NCBI GenBank assembly: GCA_022820665.1
Contig: JAJEFB010000045.1
Span: forward strand, 94,392 to 158,391
DNA from: Anaerolineae bacterium
GTDB taxonomy: Bacteria; Chloroflexota; Anaerolineae; Aggregatilineales; Phototrophicaceae
Direction: 5' to 3'
DNA length: 64,000 nt
Below, one piece after another: positions 31,702 to 42,622 of this stretch (the first letter of the stretch is position 1; every line of letters starts with the position of its first letter). The position numbers and the translations under genes were made by a program. The notes under the pieces were generated by a model. The model had not been told where the DNA came from, made no database searches, and worked only from the letters and a program-made list of their open reading frames with translations.

Positions 31702-32013
31702 TTAGGGGATAAAGCCAAACCAGCGACAGAAGTTAGTTGCGTGCTCGGCGCAACTGGCGGGGGCGTTCAAATACAGGAATACCAGCCCCGAACATCCAAG
31801 CAAACCCGCAACGAGCAGCACACAGCCACACCAGGCTACCGGACCGCCTTGCAGTATCTCCACAACGATCTCAATCAAGCCGACGATCACATCGAAGAAC
31901 CCGCTCACGGCTTGCAAGACGAAGCCGATAACAATCAGTATCAAGCACAGCAGCGCGCAAGCAACGCCAATATATGGCAATAGACTCGGATCAATGTTCT
32001 GAAGTAGTTCCAT
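31702..32013 (-). CDS. Small membrane protein of unknown function
   Basis: MELLQNIDPSLLPYIGVACALLCLILIVIGFVLQAVSGFFDVIVGLIEIV..., multiple hydrophobic segments. Confidence 0.55.
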   Translation of the reverse strand: MELLQNIDPSLLPYIGVACALLCLILIVIGFVLQAVSGFFDVIVGLIEIVVEILQGGPVAWCGCVLLVAGLLGCSGLVFLYLNAPASCAEHATNFCRWFGFIP

Positions 32014-32033
32014 CCTTCCTTCCCCATGCTTGC

Positions 32034-32498
32034 CTATTCCGCCGTCGTGCAGCTCTTTCCGTACGTTCGCTCCCATGCCCAGGCTGATTCAGCGTCTGCC
32101 CGCCCATAGCATTCACAATATGTAACGTCCTGGTTGCCGCCGTGCGATTCCCAAAGTAGGAATCGCACGGTTGTCTCCACACATGTCGACAGGTTATCAG
32201 CGTCTGGATTAAAGACTGACGACGTTTCTATACGTAGTCCGCGATCATCCATCTCACTGATTAAGGAAATCAGCAGACGCGGCTGTGAATAGGGATCAGG
32301 GACGCTGTCCTGCCAGATTCGTATCTCGCCATTGACCGCCAAATAAAATAGCGCGCATGGCATCAGCAAGAGCATAAACCAGAGCGGCAGAAGAAGTCCA
32401 CATCCCACAGTCCTCAAGCGACTGCTCCGCTTGCGACCATCTTCTTGCTGCCTGTCAGCTTCCGCATCTGAAGGCGATGCCGCTGTCGGTTCAGACAT
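32034..32498 (-). CDS. Single-TM protein with Cys-containing extracytoplasmic domain, unknown function
   Basis: Hydrophilic N-term, VGCGLLLPLWFMLLLMPCALFYLAV TM, then a ~100-aa soluble region; same orientation as 31702..32013. Confidence 0.55.
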   Translation of the reverse strand: MSEPTAASPSDAEADRQQEDGRKRSSRLRTVGCGLLLPLWFMLLLMPCALFYLAVNGEIRIWQDSVPDPYSQPRLLISLISEMDDRGLRIETSSVFNPDADNLSTCVETTVRFLLWESHGGNQDVTYCECYGRADAESAWAWERTYGKSCTTAE

Positions 32499-33558
32499 TG
32501 AGCTAATCCTGTTACTCGCAACTCCGTGGCATATTCGCGAACGAACCCATGCTCGCTTTCGTCAAGCGGGACCTGTGAGACCTATTCTAACACCTGATCG
32601 CGCCTGCCTGCTCCCATCCATTGACCGCCAAAGTCGACGCTGTAAGGCTTTTCCGGTACTCAATTTGTGATGAACAGGACGGACGTAAATACCCACCCCA
32701 CAGCAAAAAAACGACACCATTTGGCGACCCAAACTACACAAAAAGACAGGCTATGTAGACCCACGCGCTGCAAAGCAGCGGCTCAGGCAAAAGGCTTTGC
32801 CTGTTTCACACGCGGCTTGGTGCGTCGTGTGCGGTCGGTTTCTCAGCAGGTCCGCGCGGAGAGTATGCTTGACCGCCAGTCCGACCCATGTATCGGAGCG
32901 ATTTCGCGATTTTATGGGCGAGCGCAGTGTTGTTACGCTTGTATCCGGTCCGTTGTTGATATTGCACAGCCCATCCTGTCAAAGGATCCGCTTTTCCAGA
33001 AATCCTCCAGCCCTTCACAGCATTGACAAAACGCTGCTTGGCGGTCTGAGCCGCATGCGTGACGACAATTCTCCGGATGACACAGTCTACCTAAGGAGCT
33101 TGCCGCTTCAGTTTCATCGGTATCTCAAGGAGCGAGAGGCGTTCTCCGCTCCCACCATCAGTCTATTAAAACTCGTAAAATCTCACAAGAAATCTAGTCA
33201 ACTTTGCACAGTCACCCGCATAAACTTAGACTAGAATGTCGCTCTTGGCAAAGAAAACAGGGGCGACCGGCGGTCAGTGCCTACGCGACCTATCAGGTCG
33301 CCCCAAAAAATATTGACTCTGCAGCGACATCCCGTCCGATGAAACCTGTCACGTCCACGGCGCGAGACTTGGGACCGAGGGGGCGCCAGGCTGGGGGCGA
33401 GGCTAATAGAAGCATCTCCGCATTCACATTACTTTCTCTGAACGATTTGAGCTTTCTTCAACGTTTGATGCAATTGCTTCGCTCTCGTTATCAATTCACA
33501 AATTATTGTGCTATGCTTGTCCAATAACGAGCGTCGAGTTCGGAAGGGTCTCCAGATC

Positions 33559-34869
33559 ATGAACACCTCAGCTTTCCGCGTAGTGGGTGGAAAGCCCTTG
33601 CGCGGCACGGTTCAAGTGCAAAGGGCGAAGAACGCGATCCTCGCAATGATTGCGGCTTCTATCGTCGCCGAAGAAGGCGAGACTGTATTGCATGGCGTCC
33701 CCAACATTGAAGACGTACAGCGCGCCTTTGAGCTTTTGCGCTCGGTCGGCGCGGCTGTCGATCACGACCAACTGAACGGGACTGCCCGTATCGACGCCTC
33801 GCGCGTAACTACCGCCATCCTCCCGCAGGAAATCGCTTCCAAGTTTCGTGGCTCTGTGCTTTTTTTGGCGCCGCTGCAGATTCGCCTCGGTTACGTAGAA
33901 TTGCCGGGCAGCGGCGGCTGCGATATCGGCACGCGCAAAATCGACTTTCATCATCGCGGTTTCGCGCGCCTAGGCGCAAGGGTTCAGTACTTCGAGGACG
34001 GTCGCACCGTGATTGATCTCGAGAATCGTCGCTTCACCGGTACGTCGCTCTATCTTGACCTGCCTAGCCACACCGGTACCGAGAATCTGATGCTAGCCGC
34101 GGCGCTGGCTGACGGGCAGACCGTCCTGGAAAACGCATCGGTCGAACCCGAAGTGCTCGACTTTGGCAATTTTTTGATCGGGATGGGCGCCGACATACGC
34201 GGTCTAGGCACGCATACGCTCCTGATCAATGGCGTTGAGAAACTCCGAGCTATCGAATACACCCCGATGCCGGATCGCCTGGTGACGGGAACAGTCATGG
34301 TGGCCACTGCCATCACCGGGGGCGATGTCACCATTCGCGATGTCGAACCCGATCACCTGCGTATTGTCATCGCGAAGCTGGAACAGATGGGCGTTGGGAT
34401 CGAAGTTGACGACAAGGCGATTCGCGTGTTTCGTCCACCGAATCGGGATCTGAATCCCATCAATATTCAGACGGACTTCTACCCTGGTTTCCCGACGGAT
34501 CTGCAGCCCTGCTTTGCGGCTTTATCCAGCGTGGCCAAAGGCACAAGCTATATCCGAGAACGCATATTCGACAGCCGCTACGATTATGTGGACGCGCTGC
34601 TGCAAATGGGGGCGGATATTATCATCAGTCAAAACGATGTCTGCATTATCAAGGGGGTCAACAAGCTTCGCCCGGCGCGCATCAGGGCGGAAAGCATCCG
34701 CGCTGGCGCCACGGTCCTGCTGGCTACACTTGCTGCCGTTGGCGAAAGCGTCATCGAAAACGTCTATCAAATCGACCGCGGATACGAAGATATAGAATAT
34801 CAACTCAACCAGCTCGGCGCTGATATTACTCGAATCGAAACCCAGCCCGCCCCGGCGATCGCCTGGTGA
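33559..34869 (+). CDS. murA: UDP-N-acetylglucosamine 1-carboxyvinyltransferase (divergent MurA)
   Basis: RVVGGKPLRGTVQVQRAKNAILAM, LPGSGGCDIGTRKIDFH, GFPTDLQPCFAAL, RAGATVLLATLAAVG. Confidence 0.88.
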   Translation: MNTSAFRVVGGKPLRGTVQVQRAKNAILAMIAASIVAEEGETVLHGVPNIEDVQRAFELLRSVGAAVDHDQLNGTARIDASRVTTAILPQEIASKFRGSVLFLAPLQIRLGYVELPGSGGCDIGTRKIDFHHRGFARLGARVQYFEDGRTVIDLENRRFTGTSLYLDLPSHTGTENLMLAAALADGQTVLENASVEPEVLDFGNFLIGMGADIRGLGTHTLLINGVEKLRAIEYTPMPDRLVTGTVMVATAITGGDVTIRDVEPDHLRIVIAKLEQMGVGIEVDDKAIRVFRPPNRDLNPINIQTDFYPGFPTDLQPCFAALSSVAKGTSYIRERIFDSRYDYVDALLQMGADIIISQNDVCIIKGVNKLRPARIRAESIRAGATVLLATLAAVGESVIENVYQIDRGYEDIEYQLNQLGADITRIETQPAPAIAW

Positions 34870-34887
34870 GTCCGGGCATGGCGTAAT

Positions 34888-35949
34888 CTACAACTTGGCG
34901 ATTACCGCCGCTGCGAAGTCCTCAGTGGAAATCGCCCCGCCCTCTTCCCCGGCTATATCGGCAGTGCGCAATCCATCAGCCAGCGCGGCATCGATAGCGG
35001 TCTCAATGGACGAGGCTTCCGTTTCCAAGCGCAGGCTGTAACGCAACAGCATGGCCGCGCTCAAGAACATGCCAATGGGATTGGCTTTGCCTTGCCCGGC
35101 GATATCCGGGGCAGACCCGTGTACGGGTTCGTACAAGCCAAATTGGTCCGACCGCAGCGAAGCAGAGGGCAACATCCCCAGGCTGCCAGCCAAAACGGAG
35201 GCTTCATCGCTGAGAATATCACCGAACATATTGCCCGCTACAATAACATCAAAGCTACCCGGACGCGTGAGCAAGTGCATAGTCGCGGCGTCTACCAGCA
35301 GGTGCTCCAATTCTACATCCGCGTAATCTTCAGAAACATCGACAACCGTGCGCCGCCACAGACGCATGGACGCCAAGACATTGGCTTTGTCTATCGAGCA
35401 CAACTTTTTGCGGCGACCTTGCGCGGCGCGAAAGGCGACGTTCGCCACCTGTTCCACTTCAGCGCGCGTGTAACGCATGGTATCGTGAGATTCCTCGCCA
35501 CTCCCCTGTTCTTGCCGGTCGCCAAAATAAATGCCGCTGACCAGTTCACGCACGAAGAGTATGTCTACGTCCTGCAATAAATCGGCGCGCAAAGGCGCAT
35601 GTTCAACCAGAGCCGGATATGTCTTCACCGGACGCAAATTAGCGAAGAGACCAAAGTGCTGGCGCAGCCCCAGCAGGCCGCGTTCCGGCTGTACGCTCGC
35701 CGTCGGATCCGACCATTTGGGTCCCCCAACCGCCCCTAGCAGTATGGCATCGGCGTTTTCGCAGATCTTGATCGTCTCCTCCGGCAGCGGATCGCCAGTT
35801 TCGTCGATAGCGATGCCGCCGATCATCCCTTCCACAAAGGTGAAATCATGACCGTGCTTGTCGGCTATGACCGACAACAATCGAGTTGTATGACCTACGA
35901 CTTCAGGACCGATACCGTCACCCGGCAATACGGCAATCCTTGCCTTCAT
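34888..35949 (-). CDS. leuB: 3-isopropylmalate dehydrogenase
   Basis: ARIAVLPGDGIGPEVV, GAVGGPKW, ERGLLGLRQHFGLFANLRP, FGDILSDEASVLAGSLGMLPSASL, EPVHGSAPDIAGQGKANP. Confidence 0.97.
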   Translation of the reverse strand: MKARIAVLPGDGIGPEVVGHTTRLLSVIADKHGHDFTFVEGMIGGIAIDETGDPLPEETIKICENADAILLGAVGGPKWSDPTASVQPERGLLGLRQHFGLFANLRPVKTYPALVEHAPLRADLLQDVDILFVRELVSGIYFGDRQEQGSGEESHDTMRYTRAEVEQVANVAFRAAQGRRKKLCSIDKANVLASMRLWRRTVVDVSEDYADVELEHLLVDAATMHLLTRPGSFDVIVAGNMFGDILSDEASVLAGSLGMLPSASLRSDQFGLYEPVHGSAPDIAGQGKANPIGMFLSAAMLLRYSLRLETEASSIETAIDAALADGLRTADIAGEEGGAISTEDFAAAVIAKL

Positions 35950-36020
35950 ATCAAATTCGCTCCATTAGGCGCGCTGCGGCGCAATAGCGGATCGCGCAGC
36001 GCAAATGAATAAAGTCTGCC

Positions 36021-37622
36021 CTAGTCACTCATCATCAGGGACGGATGAGCCTTCTTTTCGTCCGCCACCGACAAGCCGTATTCGACGCTATCGACCAGCG
36101 CCAGCCAACTGGCGCAAATGATGTCGGTGCCCGCGCCAACGGTACTCCAGCGCTCGCTGCCATTGTAGGAATCAATCAAAACCCGCGTCATGGCGCCGGT
36201 TGCGTTCTCGCTGTCCAGTATTCGTACTTTGTAATCTACCAACTGTATGTCTCGCAGCGCTGGATACTTCGGCAACAAAGCCTTTCGCAGCGCCAGGTCC
36301 AGCGCGTTCACGGGTCCGTTGCCTTCGGCAGCCGTATGCACGACATCGCCATCCACATCGAGTTTCACCATCGCTTCCGCCAATTGCCCGCGACCGCGCC
36401 GATCCTCAACAATGACTGTGAAGTCGATCAAGTTGAAGAGCGGCAGGTAGTTCGGGCGGGCTCGCCGCAGCCGCACCGCGACCGATGCCTCGGCGCCTTC
36501 AAATACGAAACCGGCGTTCTCCAACTGCTTGATGTCATTGAGGACCTGTACCGCCTCGTCCTTGGACACATCAAGGCCGAGTTCTTCCGCCTTGCTAAGC
36601 AGATTCCCGCGACCTGATAGATCCGACACCAAGACCCGAGTTTCGTTGCCGACCTTCGTTGGTTCGATATGCTGATAGCTGTCCACGTTGCGCCGCATGG
36701 CCGCCACGTGGATGCCGCCTTTATGCGCGAAGGCGCTCTTGCCCACGTAAGGCAAATGTGTGTCCGGCGCCAAATTGGCGATCTCAGCCACCGCCCGCGA
36801 CAGATGCGTCAGCGTAGCCAGATTGCCGTCTTCCGCCAAACAAGGAATGCCCATCTTGAGAATCAGATCCGGTATGATGCTGCAGAGATTGGCGTTGCCG
36901 CAGCGTTCGCCATAGCCATTGATCGTGCCTTGTACATGGATCGCGCCCGCGCGTACCGCCGCCAATGAATTGGCGACCGCAAGTTCGCTGTCATTGTGCG
37001 TATGGATGCCGAAATCCATTTCCGGAAACAACTCGCGCGCCTTGTACATGAATTCCGCCACTTCCCAAGGCGTCGAGCCGCCGTTGGTATCGCAGAGCAC
37101 AACGACATCGGCGCCGCCATCGCAGGCCGCGGCCAAGGTATCGAATCCGTATTCCATGTCCAGCTTGGCGCCGTCAAAGAAATGTTCAGCATCATAAATG
37201 ACTTCTTTGCCCAGACTCTTGAGATAGGCGAGACTGTCGGCGATCATGTTCAGGTTTTCCTCTGCGGTAGTCTGCAAGACATCGGTAACGTGTAACATGG
37301 ACGTTTTGCCAACCACCGTCACCACAGGCGTGTTTGCATCCACCAGAGCGCGAATATTCGCGTCTTCATCGGGCCTCACGCCTTTGCGTCGCGTGGAACC
37401 GAAGGCGGTGATCAGAGAATGCCGCAGGTCCAACTCGCGAACTTGTTCGAAGTAAGCGACATCTTTGGGGTTGGAACCGGGCCAACCTCCTTCGATATAC
37501 TTCACGCCTAATTCGTCGAGCAGCCTCGTGATATGAAGTTTGTCCGCCACCGAAAAGGAAATGCCTTCCCGCTGGCTGCCATCGCGCAAGGTCGTATCGT
37601 AGATTGTCACACTCTGCTTCAA
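36021..37622 (-). CDS. cimA: Citramalate synthase
   Basis: YDTTLRDGSQREGISFSVADKLHITRLLDELGVKYIEGGWPGSNPKD; AEHFFDGAK; HTHNDSELAVANSLAAVRAGA; TINGYGERCGNANL. Confidence 0.95.
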   Translation of the reverse strand: MKQSVTIYDTTLRDGSQREGISFSVADKLHITRLLDELGVKYIEGGWPGSNPKDVAYFEQVRELDLRHSLITAFGSTRRKGVRPDEDANIRALVDANTPVVTVVGKTSMLHVTDVLQTTAEENLNMIADSLAYLKSLGKEVIYDAEHFFDGAKLDMEYGFDTLAAACDGGADVVVLCDTNGGSTPWEVAEFMYKARELFPEMDFGIHTHNDSELAVANSLAAVRAGAIHVQGTINGYGERCGNANLCSIIPDLILKMGIPCLAEDGNLATLTHLSRAVAEIANLAPDTHLPYVGKSAFAHKGGIHVAAMRRNVDSYQHIEPTKVGNETRVLVSDLSGRGNLLSKAEELGLDVSKDEAVQVLNDIKQLENAGFVFEGAEASVAVRLRRARPNYLPLFNLIDFTVIVEDRRGRGQLAEAMVKLDVDGDVVHTAAEGNGPVNALDLALRKALLPKYPALRDIQLVDYKVRILDSENATGAMTRVLIDSYNGSERWSTVGAGTDIICASWLALVDSVEYGLSVADEKKAHPSLMMSD

Positions 37623-37665
37623 TTCAAACCTCCCCTACCCGCAGGACCTCCCGTCACAAATTCGA

Positions 37666-38277
37666 TCAGGCAGTTGTCTCAACTCGCTGCGGATTGCGCG
37701 CTTCAAAACCGCGCACTTCATCATCCAGGTTGAGCAAGTATCCCAGTTGATCCACCCCATTCAGTAGGCAGTACTTGGAGAATCCATCCAGGGGAAATTC
37801 GATCTGACGGCCATCCGGCAGTGTCAAGCGCTGCGCTTCTACATCAACGCTGACCGATGTCGTGGGATCTTCATCAGCCAGGCTGAATAACTGCCGTTGT
37901 GTTTCTTCATCAACAATGATCGGGAGCAAGCCATTCTTGAGCGCGTTGTTCCGGAAGATATCAGCGAACTCGGTGCTGATGACTGCCTGGAAACCTGCGC
38001 CGATCAGCGCCCAGGGCGCGTGCTCGCGGGAGCTGCCGCAGCCAAAGTTGTTGCCGGCTATCAAGACTGACGCGCCGGCATAGGCTGGATTGTTCAAAAT
38101 GAAGTCTGGATTTGGCGTCGTGCCGTCTTCCAGATAGCGCCAGTCGCAGAAAGCCGCTTTGCCCAAGCCATCCTTGTCCGTCACTTTGAGGAAGCGCGCG
38201 GGAATGATCTGGTCTGTATCAATGTCGTTGACCGGGATGGCGACGACAGTCCCTTGGATATGTTTCAGTTTTTCCAT
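37666..38277 (-). CDS. leuD: 3-isopropylmalate dehydratase small subunit
   Basis: GTVVAIPVNDIDTDQIIPARFLK, GNNFGCGSSREHAPWAL. Confidence 0.97.
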   Translation of the reverse strand: MEKLKHIQGTVVAIPVNDIDTDQIIPARFLKVTDKDGLGKAAFCDWRYLEDGTTPNPDFILNNPAYAGASVLIAGNNFGCGSSREHAPWALIGAGFQAVISTEFADIFRNNALKNGLLPIIVDEETQRQLFSLADEDPTTSVSVDVEAQRLTLPDGRQIEFPLDGFSKYCLLNGVDQLGYLLNLDDEVRGFEARNPQRVETTA

Positions 38278-38302
38278 TCTTTTCTCCCTGGCGGCTCTTT
38301 GA

Positions 38303-39733
38303 CTAAAGCATGGCGCGCGGATCGCTGACGACGCCGGCAACGGCGGAAGCGGCCGCGGTCAAAGGACTAGCCAGGAAGGTTCGCCCGCCTTTGCCCTGAC
38401 GCCCTTCGAAATTGCGGTTGCTGGTCGAAACCGCGTATTGACCAGGCTCCAGTTGATCGCCGTTCATCGCGATGCACATCGAACAGCCCGCTTCCCGCCA
38501 TTCCGCGCCTGCCGAGCGGAACACCTCGTCGAGCCCTTCGGATTCAGCCTGTCTCTTGACCTGCTGAGAGCCCGGCACAACCATCATCCGAACGCTTTCA
38601 GCCACTTGGCGTCCTTCAATGAATTTGGCAGCCTGCCGCAAATCGCTTATCCGCGAATTCGTACAGCTGCCGATGAAGACCACGTCGATCGGCTTTCCCA
38701 GCAACTGCTGTCCAGGTTGCAGGTCCATGTAGGCCAGCGCTTTGTCGAGAGCAGTTTTCTTGTTGTAGTCTCTTTCGTCGTCGGGGGCGGGAACTGCGGC
38801 GGTGATAGGCATACCCATGCCGGGATTGGTTCCGTAAGTAATCATCGGGATCAATTCCTCAGCCCGCAGCGTGATTTCCTGGTCGTATGCCGCGCCATCG
38901 TCAGTCGGCAGTTGGCGCCATTTGGCGAGCGCGGCATCCCATTCAGCGCCCGACGGCGCATGTTGGCGCCCGCTGATGTACTCAAAAGTGCTATCGTCGG
39001 GGGCGACCATGCCAGCGCGAGCGCCACCCTCAATCGACATATTGCAAACGGTCATCCGACCCTCCATGCCCAGATCCCGAATGGCTTCTCCGCGGTATTC
39101 AAAGACATGTCCCGTTCCCCCTCCGATGCCAATGCGGGCGATTATCGCCAGGATAATGTCCTTAGCCGTGACCCCCTCTTCCAGCTTGCCTTCGACGTTG
39201 ACAGCCATGGTCTTGGGCTTGTTCTGCAACAGCGTCTGCGTAGCCAGGACATGACCGACCTCACTGGTGCCGATGCCAAAAGCCAATGCCCCGAAGGCGC
39301 CATGCGTGCTGGTGTGGCTGTCGCCGCAGACAATGGTCATGCCAGGTTGCGTTAAGCCTTTTTCCGGACCAATGACGTGGACAATGCCTTGGTGTTCGTC
39401 TCCCAAGGCGTACATGGGAATGCCGAAATCGTCACAATTCCGCGTGAAGGTATCAAGTTGCTTTGCCGCCATCGCATCCGCAACCGGTATGATGCCCAAC
39501 TCGTTTCGGGGCGTGGTCGGTGTGCTGTGATCCATGGTGCCAATTGTTAGATCGGGACGTCTTACCTTGAGTCCGCGTTCGCGCAGCATCGAAAAGGCTT
39601 GCGGAGACGTCACTTCGTGAACCAGGTGCAAGTCAATATAGAGCACAGCGGGGCTGTCTTCGCTCTCATCTCTAACTGTATGCGCATCCCATACCTTCTC
39701 GAAAAGGGTGCGGGGCTTCCCGTTATTTGTCAT
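38303..39733 (-). CDS. leuC: 3-isopropylmalate dehydratase large subunit
   Basis: [55 protein letters not shown]. Confidence 0.97.
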   Translation of the reverse strand: MTNNGKPRTLFEKVWDAHTVRDESEDSPAVLYIDLHLVHEVTSPQAFSMLRERGLKVRRPDLTIGTMDHSTPTTPRNELGIIPVADAMAAKQLDTFTRNCDDFGIPMYALGDEHQGIVHVIGPEKGLTQPGMTIVCGDSHTSTHGAFGALAFGIGTSEVGHVLATQTLLQNKPKTMAVNVEGKLEEGVTAKDIILAIIARIGIGGGTGHVFEYRGEAIRDLGMEGRMTVCNMSIEGGARAGMVAPDDSTFEYISGRQHAPSGAEWDAALAKWRQLPTDDGAAYDQEITLRAEELIPMITYGTNPGMGMPITAAVPAPDDERDYNKKTALDKALAYMDLQPGQQLLGKPIDVVFIGSCTNSRISDLRQAAKFIEGRQVAESVRMMVVPGSQQVKRQAESEGLDEVFRSAGAEWREAGCSMCIAMNGDQLEPGQYAVSTSNRNFEGRQGKGGRTFLASPLTAAASAVAGVVSDPRAML

Positions 39734-39780
39734 CTTATGTTCCTCTTGCAAATCATAGGCTGAATACGGTAATTGGCGCT

Positions 39781-41394
39781 TTAGGAAGTGGATGTCAATC
39801 CCACCGTCGCCGCTTCGCCTTCCGGCGCAACGTCCCCGATGCCCAGGCTGGATATCATTCGGTTCAAAGCCGCGACATAGGCTTTAACGCTGGAAACGAT
39901 AATATCGCTATCAGCGCCATAGCCGCCAAAGGTCCGATTGCTGTTTTCCGGCGAGATGCGCACGGTCACTTCTCCAAGCGCGTCGATGCCTTCGGTCACG
40001 CTGTGCACGTTGAATTCCAGTAAGACATTAGGCGCCTGTATGATCTCGTCGATGGCGCGGTAAGACGCGTCCACAGGTCCGGTGCCAACCGACGCCACGA
40101 CGAATTCCTCGCCATCCTGATTGACCATCTTGACCGTCGCTGTCGGCAGACCCATCGTGCCGCAAGCGACCTGGATATCGACCAGGCGAAAATGATCTTC
40201 CGGTTTTTGGGCGGCTTCATCCGCGACCAGGGCTTCCAGATCGGCATCCGTAACGGTTTTTTTGACGTCTGCCAGATCTTTGAAGCGCTTAAAGATCTCG
40301 ACAAGGTCCTCGCCTTCAATCTCGTATCCCAGCTCGCGCAGGCGCACGCGCAGCGCGTGCCTGCCGCTCAGCTTGCCTAATACCAGCTTGCTCTGGGTCA
40401 AGCCGACATCTTCCGGCATCATGATCTCGAAGGTTTCGGCGTTTTTGAGCACGCCGTCTTGATGGATTCCGGATTCATGCGCGAAGGCGTTGGCGCCGAC
40501 GATTGCCTTGTTGGCTTGCACCGGCATACCCATATAGTTGCGCACCATGCGGCTCGTCTTCATAATCTGAGTCGAGTCGATATTGGTTCGCAAGCCGTAA
40601 TAAGCCTTGCGCGTCTGGATAGACATCACAACTTCTTCCAGGCTGGTATTGCCCGCGCGCTCGCCAATCCCGTTGATAGTCACCTCGACCTGGCGCACGC
40701 CTTTCTTCAAGCCAGCCAAAGTATTGGCTGTCGCCAGCCCCAAATCGTTATGGCAATGCACAGACCAGATCACCCCGCTGCCGGGTCCGGCGCCGGGCGT
40801 CTCGTTGATCAGCATCTCCAGCGTTTCCGCCCATTCTGTGGGCATCACATAGCCGACTGTATCGGGGATGTTCAAGGTGGTGGCGCCGGCTTCGACAGCG
40901 ACGGCGCAGGCGCGAATCAAGTATTCCGTGTCGGTCCGCCCAGCGTCCATCGGACTGAATTCGACATCATCGCAGAGGCTTTTGGCTAGGGTGACCGCCT
41001 CGCGAATGCGTTGCAAGCCCTCGTCTTTGTCAATGCGCAGCATCGCCAAATGGCTCGGTGATGTGCCAAGGAAGGTATGAATACGCGGTTTGGCAGCCTC
41101 GCGCACGCCTTCCCAGGCGGCCAAAATATCGCCTTCAAGCGCCCGCGACAGCCCCGCAATCGTCGGCCCATCGGGCGTGCCAACTTCGCGGGCAATCCGC
41201 TGCACAGCTTTCAGATCGTCGGGAGACGCGGCGGGGAATCCGGCTTCTATCACATCGACGCCGAGGCGCGACAATTGCCGGGCAATTTCCAGCTTTTCGG
41301 CGCTGGACAAGGTCGCGCCCGGGCTTTGCTCCCCGTCGCGCAGCGTCGTGTCAAAGACGATGACAGTGTTTTCGTCGTAAGTTCGCTTTACCAT
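39781..41394 (-). CDS. leuA: 2-isopropylmalate synthase
   Basis: [58 protein letters not shown]-terminal LeuA dimer domain. Confidence 0.97.
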   Translation of the reverse strand: MVKRTYDENTVIVFDTTLRDGEQSPGATLSSAEKLEIARQLSRLGVDVIEAGFPAASPDDLKAVQRIAREVGTPDGPTIAGLSRALEGDILAAWEGVREAAKPRIHTFLGTSPSHLAMLRIDKDEGLQRIREAVTLAKSLCDDVEFSPMDAGRTDTEYLIRACAVAVEAGATTLNIPDTVGYVMPTEWAETLEMLINETPGAGPGSGVIWSVHCHNDLGLATANTLAGLKKGVRQVEVTINGIGERAGNTSLEEVVMSIQTRKAYYGLRTNIDSTQIMKTSRMVRNYMGMPVQANKAIVGANAFAHESGIHQDGVLKNAETFEIMMPEDVGLTQSKLVLGKLSGRHALRVRLRELGYEIEGEDLVEIFKRFKDLADVKKTVTDADLEALVADEAAQKPEDHFRLVDIQVACGTMGLPTATVKMVNQDGEEFVVASVGTGPVDASYRAIDEIIQAPNVLLEFNVHSVTEGIDALGEVTVRISPENSNRTFGGYGADSDIIVSSVKAYVAALNRMISSLGIGDVAPEGEAATVGLTSTS

Positions 41395-41479
41395 TGAGAG
41401 GTGTTCCTTTCGTCATTCGAATCCGGTCAAGTACATACATCAATCGTCGTCTAAGATCAACGAGACCATCTTCTGACAT
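41351..41479 (-). CDS. Putative 42-aa small ORF overlapping the leuA start out of frame
   Basis: Strong SD aaaGGAGGTgttgac-ATG; [42 protein letters not shown]; stop lies 44 nt inside leuA. Confidence 0.5.
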   Translation of the reverse strand: MSEDGLVDLRRRLMYVLDRIRMTKGTPLNGKANLRRKHCHRL

Positions 41480-41534
41480 GTCAACACCTCCTTTCCCTCC
41501 GTATGTCTGTGAAACAACGGCTTTTGCTATCCCG

Positions 41535-42545
41535 CTAGTCGCTTTGCTTGATATTCTTGGCATCGAGGAAGGGCATCATCTGGCGCAGATCCGCCCCGAC
41601 TTTCTCGATTAGCAGATCATGTTCGCGTTGGCGGCGGGCATTGAAATTGGGACGGCCCTGGCGGTTTTCATCAATCCAGTCACGCGCGAATTCGCCGTTT
41701 TGGATCCGCTGCAAGACCCCCGCCATTTCTTCCTTGACCGTATCTTCAAATTGGTCGCCGATGACATATCCGCCATGTTCCGCCGTATTGCTGACGCTGT
41801 ACCACATATAGCTCAGACCGCCTTCATAGAGCAGATCCACAATTAGCTTCAATTCGTGCAGGCATTCAAAATACGCCACCTCCGGCTGATAACCGGCTTT
41901 GACCAGGGTCTCGAAGCTGGCGCGGATCAAGGCGGTTACGCCACCGCACAAGACAACTTGCTCGCCAAAAAGATCTGTCTCGGTTTCTTCTTTGAAAGTC
42001 GTCTCGATAACGCCCGCGCGCGTACAGCCAATGGCTTTCGCGTATGCCAGCGCCAGCGCCGTCGCATTGCCGCTGGCATCCTGTTCAATCGCGACCAGCC
42101 CGGGCGTCCCCGCGCCCTCGGTGAATACTTCCCTGACGCGATGTCCCGGCGCCTTGGGCGCGACCATCGCCACGTCAACGCTTTCGGGGGGAACGATCTC
42201 CTTGAAGTGTATATTGAAGCCGTGCGCGAACATCAACATGGCGCCGTCTTTCAAATTGGGCGCGATATGTTCGTCGTACACAGCCGCCTGCCTGGTGTCG
42301 GGAATCAAGATCATGACCACATCGGCGCGTTTTGCCGCTTCCGCAACCGTGAAAACTTGCAGCCCGTCAGCCTCGGCTTTTGCTTTGCTCTGGCTGCCCG
42401 CGTGCAGGCCGACAATCACATCCTGGCCGTTGTCCCGCGCGTTCAAGGCATGCGCGTGCCCTTGGCTGCCGTATCCGATCACCGCGATGGTCTTGCCATC
42501 AAGCAGGTTCAGATCCGCGTCCTGATCGTAGTAGAGTTTCGCCAT
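41535..42545 (-). CDS. ilvC: Ketol-acid reductoisomerase
   Basis: [49 protein letters not shown]. Confidence 0.98.
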   Translation of the reverse strand: MAKLYYDQDADLNLLDGKTIAVIGYGSQGHAHALNARDNGQDVIVGLHAGSQSKAKAEADGLQVFTVAEAAKRADVVMILIPDTRQAAVYDEHIAPNLKDGAMLMFAHGFNIHFKEIVPPESVDVAMVAPKAPGHRVREVFTEGAGTPGLVAIEQDASGNATALALAYAKAIGCTRAGVIETTFKEETETDLFGEQVVLCGGVTALIRASFETLVKAGYQPEVAYFECLHELKLIVDLLYEGGLSYMWYSVSNTAEHGGYVIGDQFEDTVKEEMAGVLQRIQNGEFARDWIDENRQGRPNFNARRQREHDLLIEKVGADLRQMMPFLDAKNIKQSD

Positions 42546-42622
42546 CGATGGATATTCTCCCTTTTCAAAAGATCGCTATGCAAGATGCCGCGGCTCCGAG
42601 CGAACAGCCGCAAATAAACATG

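Noticed and set aside
32497-33558. Possible coding genes in the ~1-kb gap before murA (ORFs 32667..33026, 32797..33234, 33204..33527)
   Set aside because: Sequence is shared piecewise with other intergenic repeats and translations look random.
38438-39355. 305-aa plus-strand ORF
   Set aside because: Antisense to leuC; no recognisable motif; mirror-frame artefact.
41856-42617. 253-aa plus-strand ORF
   Set aside because: Antisense to ilvC; artefact.
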